The position numbers were made by a program, and so were the translations under genes. Below, in pieces: positions 60,296-64,000 of a DNA stretch of 64,000 bases. Under the pieces are notes generated by a model. It did no database searches. It had not been told where the DNA came from and saw nothing but the letters and a program-made list of their open reading frames with translations. Location of the stretch: positions 25,788 to 89,787 of the forward strand of contig NZ_JAHKPI010000024.1 in the NCBI RefSeq assembly GCF_018860425.1, in the 5' to 3' direction. This DNA is from Marinobacter sp. F3R08 (GTDB lineage Bacteria; Pseudomonadota; Gammaproteobacteria; Pseudomonadales; Oleiphilaceae). Each line of letters opens with the position of its first letter. Position 1 is the first letter of the stretch.

Positions 60296-61630
60296 ATGGA
60301 TAAATTAATGACGCTCTGGACAGGCAGTGGCCTGTTCAACATCGAGATCGGCCAGGTGATCATGATCGCCATCGGCCTGCTCCTTCTGTTCCTTGCGATT
60401 CGCAAGGGGTTTGAGCCTTTGCTGCTGGTACCCATCGGGTTTGGCGGTATTCTGGCGAATATTCCGGAGGCAGGCCTGGCCCTGACTGCGGCGGAAAACG
60501 CAATCCACTTTGCTCTGAAGAGCGAAGCGACCCAGATCCTCGCTGCGCTGGCAGCACCGTTGGACGTGGCTTATCAGGCCGGGCAAGCTGTTACGCCTGA
60601 GCTTAAAGAAGCGTTCAAGGTTGCGGTCAAGGAAGCCAGCTACTCGGAAATGGCGATGGCCAATTCCCTGGCCCAGGATTTCGGCTATGGCAACGGCATG
60701 CTGTATAACTTCTACTCGGTGGTTATCGGCAGTACCGTCGGCCCTCTGCTGATCTTCATGGGTGTGGGTGCGATGACCGATTTTGGTCCTCTGCTTGCCA
60801 ACCCCAAGACCATGCTCCTGGGTGCTGCGGCACAGTTCGGTATCTTCGGTACCGTCATCGGTGCGGCTCTGCTGGACTGGACTGGTGTTCTGGACTTCAA
60901 CATTCTGGAAGCGGCCGCGATCGGTATCATCGGTGGTGCGGACGGTCCGACTTCCATCTATGTGGCCAGCGTACTGGCACCGCATCTGCTGGGCGCCATC
61001 GCCGTTTCTGCCTACGCTTACATGGCGATGGTTCCGATGATTCAGCCGCCGATCATGAAGGCCCTGACCTCGGCCGAGGAGCGGAAGATCAAAATGACCC
61101 AGCTGCGTCCGGTCAGCAAGAAAGAGAAGATCGTCTTTCCGCTGGTGGTCCTGATCGCTGTGGTGCTGTTCCTGCCGGATGCCGCGCCGCTGCTGGGTAT
61201 GTTCTGCTTTGGTAACCTGATGCGTGAGTGTGGCGTGGTTGAGCGCCTGAGCGACACGGCCCAGAACGCACTGATCAATATCGTGACCATTTTCCTGGGT
61301 TTGTCGGTTGGCTCCAAGCTGATGGCGGACAAGTTCCTTGATGCCCAGACCTTGGGTATTCTGGGCCTGGGTATTGTGGCCTTCGGTGTTGGTACAGCCT
61401 CCGGTGTTCTGATGGCGAAGCTCATGAACAAGCTGACCAAAGAGCAGATCAACCCGTTGATCGGTTCTGCCGGTGTGTCTGCGGTGCCAATGGCGGCGCG
61501 GGTGTCCAACAAGGTTGGCCTGGAAGCCAATCCGCAGAACTTCCTGCTGATGCACGCCATGGGTCCGAATGTGGCGGGTGTTATCGGCTCTGCAGTTGCT
61601 GCGGGTGTGATGATCAAGCTCCTGAGCTGA
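60296..61630 (+). CDS. oadB: Oxaloacetate decarboxylase beta subunit, sodium pump
   Basis: OadB is the membrane subunit that decarboxylates carboxyl-biotin and exports sodium ions. The 444-residue protein has about nine to eleven helices. Signatures are [53 protein letters not shown] (with the Na-binding Asp), [21 protein letters not shown] and [19 protein letters not shown]. The hydrophilic segment around residues 70-130 is also present in enterobacterial OadB, so it is not an odd insertion. It follows oadA by 14 bases and ends at a strong terminator. Confidence 0.96.
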   Translation: MDKLMTLWTGSGLFNIEIGQVIMIAIGLLLLFLAIRKGFEPLLLVPIGFGGILANIPEAGLALTAAENAIHFALKSEATQILAALAAPLDVAYQAGQAVTPELKEAFKVAVKEASYSEMAMANSLAQDFGYGNGMLYNFYSVVIGSTVGPLLIFMGVGAMTDFGPLLANPKTMLLGAAAQFGIFGTVIGAALLDWTGVLDFNILEAAAIGIIGGADGPTSIYVASVLAPHLLGAIAVSAYAYMAMVPMIQPPIMKALTSAEERKIKMTQLRPVSKKEKIVFPLVVLIAVVLFLPDAAPLLGMFCFGNLMRECGVVERLSDTAQNALINIVTIFLGLSVGSKLMADKFLDAQTLGILGLGIVAFGVGTASGVLMAKLMNKLTKEQINPLIGSAGVSAVPMAARVSNKVGLEANPQNFLLMHAMGPNVAGVIGSAVAAGVMIKLLS

Positions 61631-61649
61631 TCTTCTCTGCGCGGTTCAG

Positions 61650-61677
61650 AAAACCCCGCCCTGGAGCGGGGTTTTTT
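61650..61677. terminator. Bidirectional terminator between oadB and dnaE2
   Basis: AAAACCCCGC and GCGGGGTTTTTT surround CCTGGA. It lies between two convergent genes, 6 bases from the dnaE2 stop. Confidence 0.92.
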
Positions 61678-61682
61678 CGTTT

Positions 61683-64000
61683 CTAGTGGAAGTCCCGGGA
61701 ACCGACGGGAAGTGTTTTGATCAAGTGGCTGAGATCGGAAAGCTTTCCCGCCATCACATGCACGATATCCCCGTGCCGCTCCAGAACCCCTTTCACATGC
61801 AACAACCGGGCGGTCAATAACGGTTTCCGCTGCCGGCGTGCGGTTTCCAGCCAGACCACGACGTTTACATTGCCGGTTTCGTCTTCCAGGGTGACAAAGG
61901 TAACGCCGGAGGCGGAGCCAGGGCGCTGGCGCCCGGTGACGAGGCCGGCAACCTGCACGGGAATACCGGCTTTGGTAGTTTTCAGCTGTTCGGCACTCAG
62001 ACACGGCTTCAGGTGACCCTGTTCCCGGAGCAGGGCAAGCGGGTGGCGTTGCAGGGTGAGACCCTGGCTGGCGTAGTCGGCGAGGACGTTCTGGCCCTCC
62101 GAGGGCTCCGGCAGTTGCTGGCAGTAGTCTGTCTGATAGTCCTCAGCGGATTCTTCGGCGAACAGCTTGGCGGGTGGTTCATGATCCAGCAGTTGCCAGT
62201 AGGCCTGATGGCGGTTGGCGGTGAAGGCCGGCATGGCGTTGGCGCCGGCGAGCAGCTCCATATCCCGCTGGTTCAGGCCGGCCAGGCGACGAAGCTCGCT
62301 GGTTGAGCGGTAGCCATTGGCGGGCCGGTTCTGCCGGATGCGTTCGGCGCCATTCACGGACAGACCCTGAATAATCCTCAGACCCAGTCGGAGATGACGT
62401 TCTTCGCCTTCCAGAACGTGATCCCACTGGCCGGCGTTCACATCCGGTGGCAGCACGGTGACATTGTGGCGGCGGGCGTCCTGCACCAGCTGCGACGGCG
62501 AATAGAATCCCATGGGCTGGCTGTTGAGCAGGGCACAGTAAAACGCGGCCGGGTAATGACGTTTTATCCAGGCGGAGACATAGACCAGCAGGGCAAAGCT
62601 GGCAGCGTGTGACTCCGGGAAACCGTAGCCGCCGAAGCCGCAGATCTGTTGGTAAAGCCGTTCGGCGAAATCAGCGCTGTGGCCACGCTCGAGCATGCCT
62701 GTGATCAGTTTTTCCCGGAACGGGGTCAGATCGCCGTGAGATTTCCAGGCCGCCATGGCCCGGCGAAGCTGATCGGCTTCGCCAGCAGAGAAACCGGCCG
62801 CTACCATGGCCAGTTTGATGACCTGTTCCTGGAAAATCGGCACGCCCAGCGTGCGTTCCAGCACCTTGCGCACGGCATCATTGGGGTAATCCACGGGCTC
62901 CAGGCCATGCTTGCGGCGCAAGTACGGATGCACCATATCGCCCTGGATCGGGCCGGGCCGAACGATGGCTACTTCGATCACCAGATCGTAGTAGGTTTCC
63001 GGCTTCAGGCGCGGCAGCATGTTGATCTGGGCCCGGGATTCCACCTGGAACACGCCGATGCTGTCGCCTGTCTGAAGCATGGCATAGGTGTCACGGTCTT
63101 CCTGGGGAACATCCTGCATCCGGAAAGGCTGGCCTTTTTCATCACTGATGAGTGCCAGCGCCTTTCGAATGGCTGACAGCATACCAAGGGCCAGCACATC
63201 CACTTTCATCAGCCCCAGGCTTTCCAGATCGTCCTTGTCCCACTGGATGACGGTTCGGTCGGCCATGGCGGCGTTCTCCACCGGTACCAACTCGGCCAGC
63301 GGGCCGGCGCTGATCACAAAGCCGCCCACATGCTGGGACAGGTGCCGGGGAAAGCCGAGCAGGGTGTTGACCAGGGTAAAGAACTGGTCTGCCACCTGCG
63401 GGTTGCGGGTGAGTTTCTTGTCCAGGATCTGCTGGCGCCAGTTGGTGGCCTTGTCGCGCCAGTCGATGCCTTCGAGTAACTGCTCCACCAGGGCCGGATC
63501 AAACCCCAGAGCCTTGCCGACATCCCGAATGGCGCTCTTGGGCCGGTAACGGATCACCGTGGCAGCCAGGGCCGCCCGCTCACGGGAATAGCGCCGGTAG
63601 ATGTACTGGATTACCTCTTCCCGCCGCTCGTGCTCGAAATCCACGTCGATATCCGGCGGCTCGTTCCGGTCTTTGGAAATAAAACGCTCGAACAGCAGTT
63701 CCACCCGGGCGGGATTCACCTCGGTGATACCCAGGCAGTAGCAGACCGCAGAGTTGGCGGCAGACCCCCGGCCCTGGCAGAGAATCTCCCGGCTGCGGGC
63801 AAAGGCTACGATATCGTGGATGGTGAGGAAGTAATGCTCGTACTTCATCTCCGAGATCAGCCCCAGTTCCTTGCGGATCAGGTTCTGGACCTGCAGCGGC
63901 GTGCCCTCCGGATAACGCCGACGCTCGCCTTCGCGGGTCAGCCGTTTCAGGTAGCCGGCGGGAGAGTCGCCCGGGGGGACCAGGTCTGGTGGGTATTCAT
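61683..64000 (-). CDS. dnaE2: Error-prone DNA polymerase DnaE2, C-terminal part (5' end beyond window)
   Basis: DnaE2 is a damage-inducible, non-essential family C polymerase that works with ImuA/ImuB in translesion synthesis. The frame is open to the window edge, reading YPPDLVPPGDSPAGYLKRLTREG before KYEHYFLTIHDIVAFARSREILCQGRGSAANSAVCYCLGITEVNP, so it continues upstream. About 770 residues are visible. The catalytic aspartates lie in EPPDIDVDFEHERREEVIQYIY and the palm/fingers region follows. The C-terminal OB-fold is QVAGLVTGRQRPGSASGVTFVTLEDETGNVNVVVW. The ending SRDFH is the usual DnaE2 terminus. Adjacent imuA/imuB genes would be expected beyond 64000 but cannot be seen. Confidence 0.95.
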   Translation of the reverse strand, partial: EYPPDLVPPGDSPAGYLKRLTREGERRRYPEGTPLQVQNLIRKELGLISEMKYEHYFLTIHDIVAFARSREILCQGRGSAANSAVCYCLGITEVNPARVELLFERFISKDRNEPPDIDVDFEHERREEVIQYIYRRYSRERAALAATVIRYRPKSAIRDVGKALGFDPALVEQLLEGIDWRDKATNWRQQILDKKLTRNPQVADQFFTLVNTLLGFPRHLSQHVGGFVISAGPLAELVPVENAAMADRTVIQWDKDDLESLGLMKVDVLALGMLSAIRKALALISDEKGQPFRMQDVPQEDRDTYAMLQTGDSIGVFQVESRAQINMLPRLKPETYYDLVIEVAIVRPGPIQGDMVHPYLRRKHGLEPVDYPNDAVRKVLERTLGVPIFQEQVIKLAMVAAGFSAGEADQLRRAMAAWKSHGDLTPFREKLITGMLERGHSADFAERLYQQICGFGGYGFPESHAASFALLVYVSAWIKRHYPAAFYCALLNSQPMGFYSPSQLVQDARRHNVTVLPPDVNAGQWDHVLEGEERHLRLGLRIIQGLSVNGAERIRQNRPANGYRSTSELRRLAGLNQRDMELLAGANAMPAFTANRHQAYWQLLDHEPPAKLFAEESAEDYQTDYCQQLPEPSEGQNVLADYASQGLTLQRHPLALLREQGHLKPCLSAEQLKTTKAGIPVQVAGLVTGRQRPGSASGVTFVTLEDETGNVNVVVWLETARRQRKPLLTARLLHVKGVLERHGDIVHVMAGKLSDLSHLIKTLPVGSRDFH

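Noticed and set aside
60500..60700. Apparent hydrophilic insertion in OadB
   Set aside because: The enterobacterial OadB sequence I remember has the equivalent segment, so it is normal for the family.
60305..61555. 416-codon open frame on the minus strand
   Set aside because: Antisense to oadB; rich in His, Arg and Gln as usual for shadow frames.

Overview
The window is a contiguous piece of core chromosome from a marine gammaproteobacterium. Marinobacter or a very close relative is the best fit. This rests on the gene content and order (pyrG-kdsA-eno-ftsB-ispDF-truD-surE-pcm-nlpD-rpoS, metG-rnfABCDGE-nth, alaS-lysC-csrA, pepA-holC-valS, lptFG, oadGAB), moderate-to-high GC, and Pseudomonas-like but not Pseudomonas-identical protein sequences. 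No database search was possible, so the genus is an inference. Nearly all of the sequence is coding. No gene-free stretch exceeds about 240 bases, and I see no insertion sequence, prophage, integrase, CRISPR array or other accessory island.

Layout. 1-7.4 kb: end of the replicative polymerase gene dnaE, then accA, tilS, pyrG, kdsA and eno. 7.5-14.8 kb: ftsB, ispD, ispF, truD, surE, pcm, a DUF368/PopT lipid-carrier transporter gene, nlpD and rpoS, ending in a strong terminator. 15-24 kb: an exported chalcone-isomerase-like gene, then on the minus strand metG-rnfABCDGE-nth. 24-28.6 kb: apbC/mrp, dcd, a YjaG/DUF416 gene, avtA, and a DUF3108 gene facing back. 28.6-34.4 kb: purM-purN on the minus strand, divergent from DUF2066 - CDP-alcohol phosphatidyltransferase - hda - orphan parA - yqcC. 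34.4-41.5 kb: nadC divergent from a large DUF1631 gene, ampD, ampE and a chemoreceptor gene. 41.5-48 kb, minus strand: pepA-holC-valS-panE-like-cobalamin adenosyltransferase. 48-50.3 kb: lptF-lptG. 50.4-55.5 kb: RDD-family gene, alaS, lysC, csrA. 55.5-55.9 kb: tRNA-Ser(GCT) and two identical tRNA-Arg(ACG) genes. 56-61.6 kb: DUF2058 gene, dbpA, oadGAB. 61.7-64 kb: 3' part of the error-prone polymerase gene dnaE2.

How the genes work together. Cell-envelope functions recur: LPS supply and transport (kdsA, lptFG), undecaprenyl-phosphate recycling (PopT), peptidoglycan remodelling and recycling (nlpD, ampD, ampE), division (ftsB) and isoprenoid precursors (ispDF). Energy metabolism is represented by two membrane ion pumps, the Rnf complex and a biotin-dependent oxaloacetate decarboxylase, as expected for a salt-water organism. 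Global regulation is represented by rpoS and csrA, and replication control by hda.

No obviously new multi-gene system is present. The items most worth a second look are small. They are a perfect dyad upstream of oadGAB, a perfect TATAAT in the loop of the alaS terminator in front of lysC, GGA triplets over the csrA start, an orphan ParA gene beside hda, a PopT gene inserted between pcm and nlpD, and an uncharacterised DUF1631 protein encoded with ampDE and a chemoreceptor.
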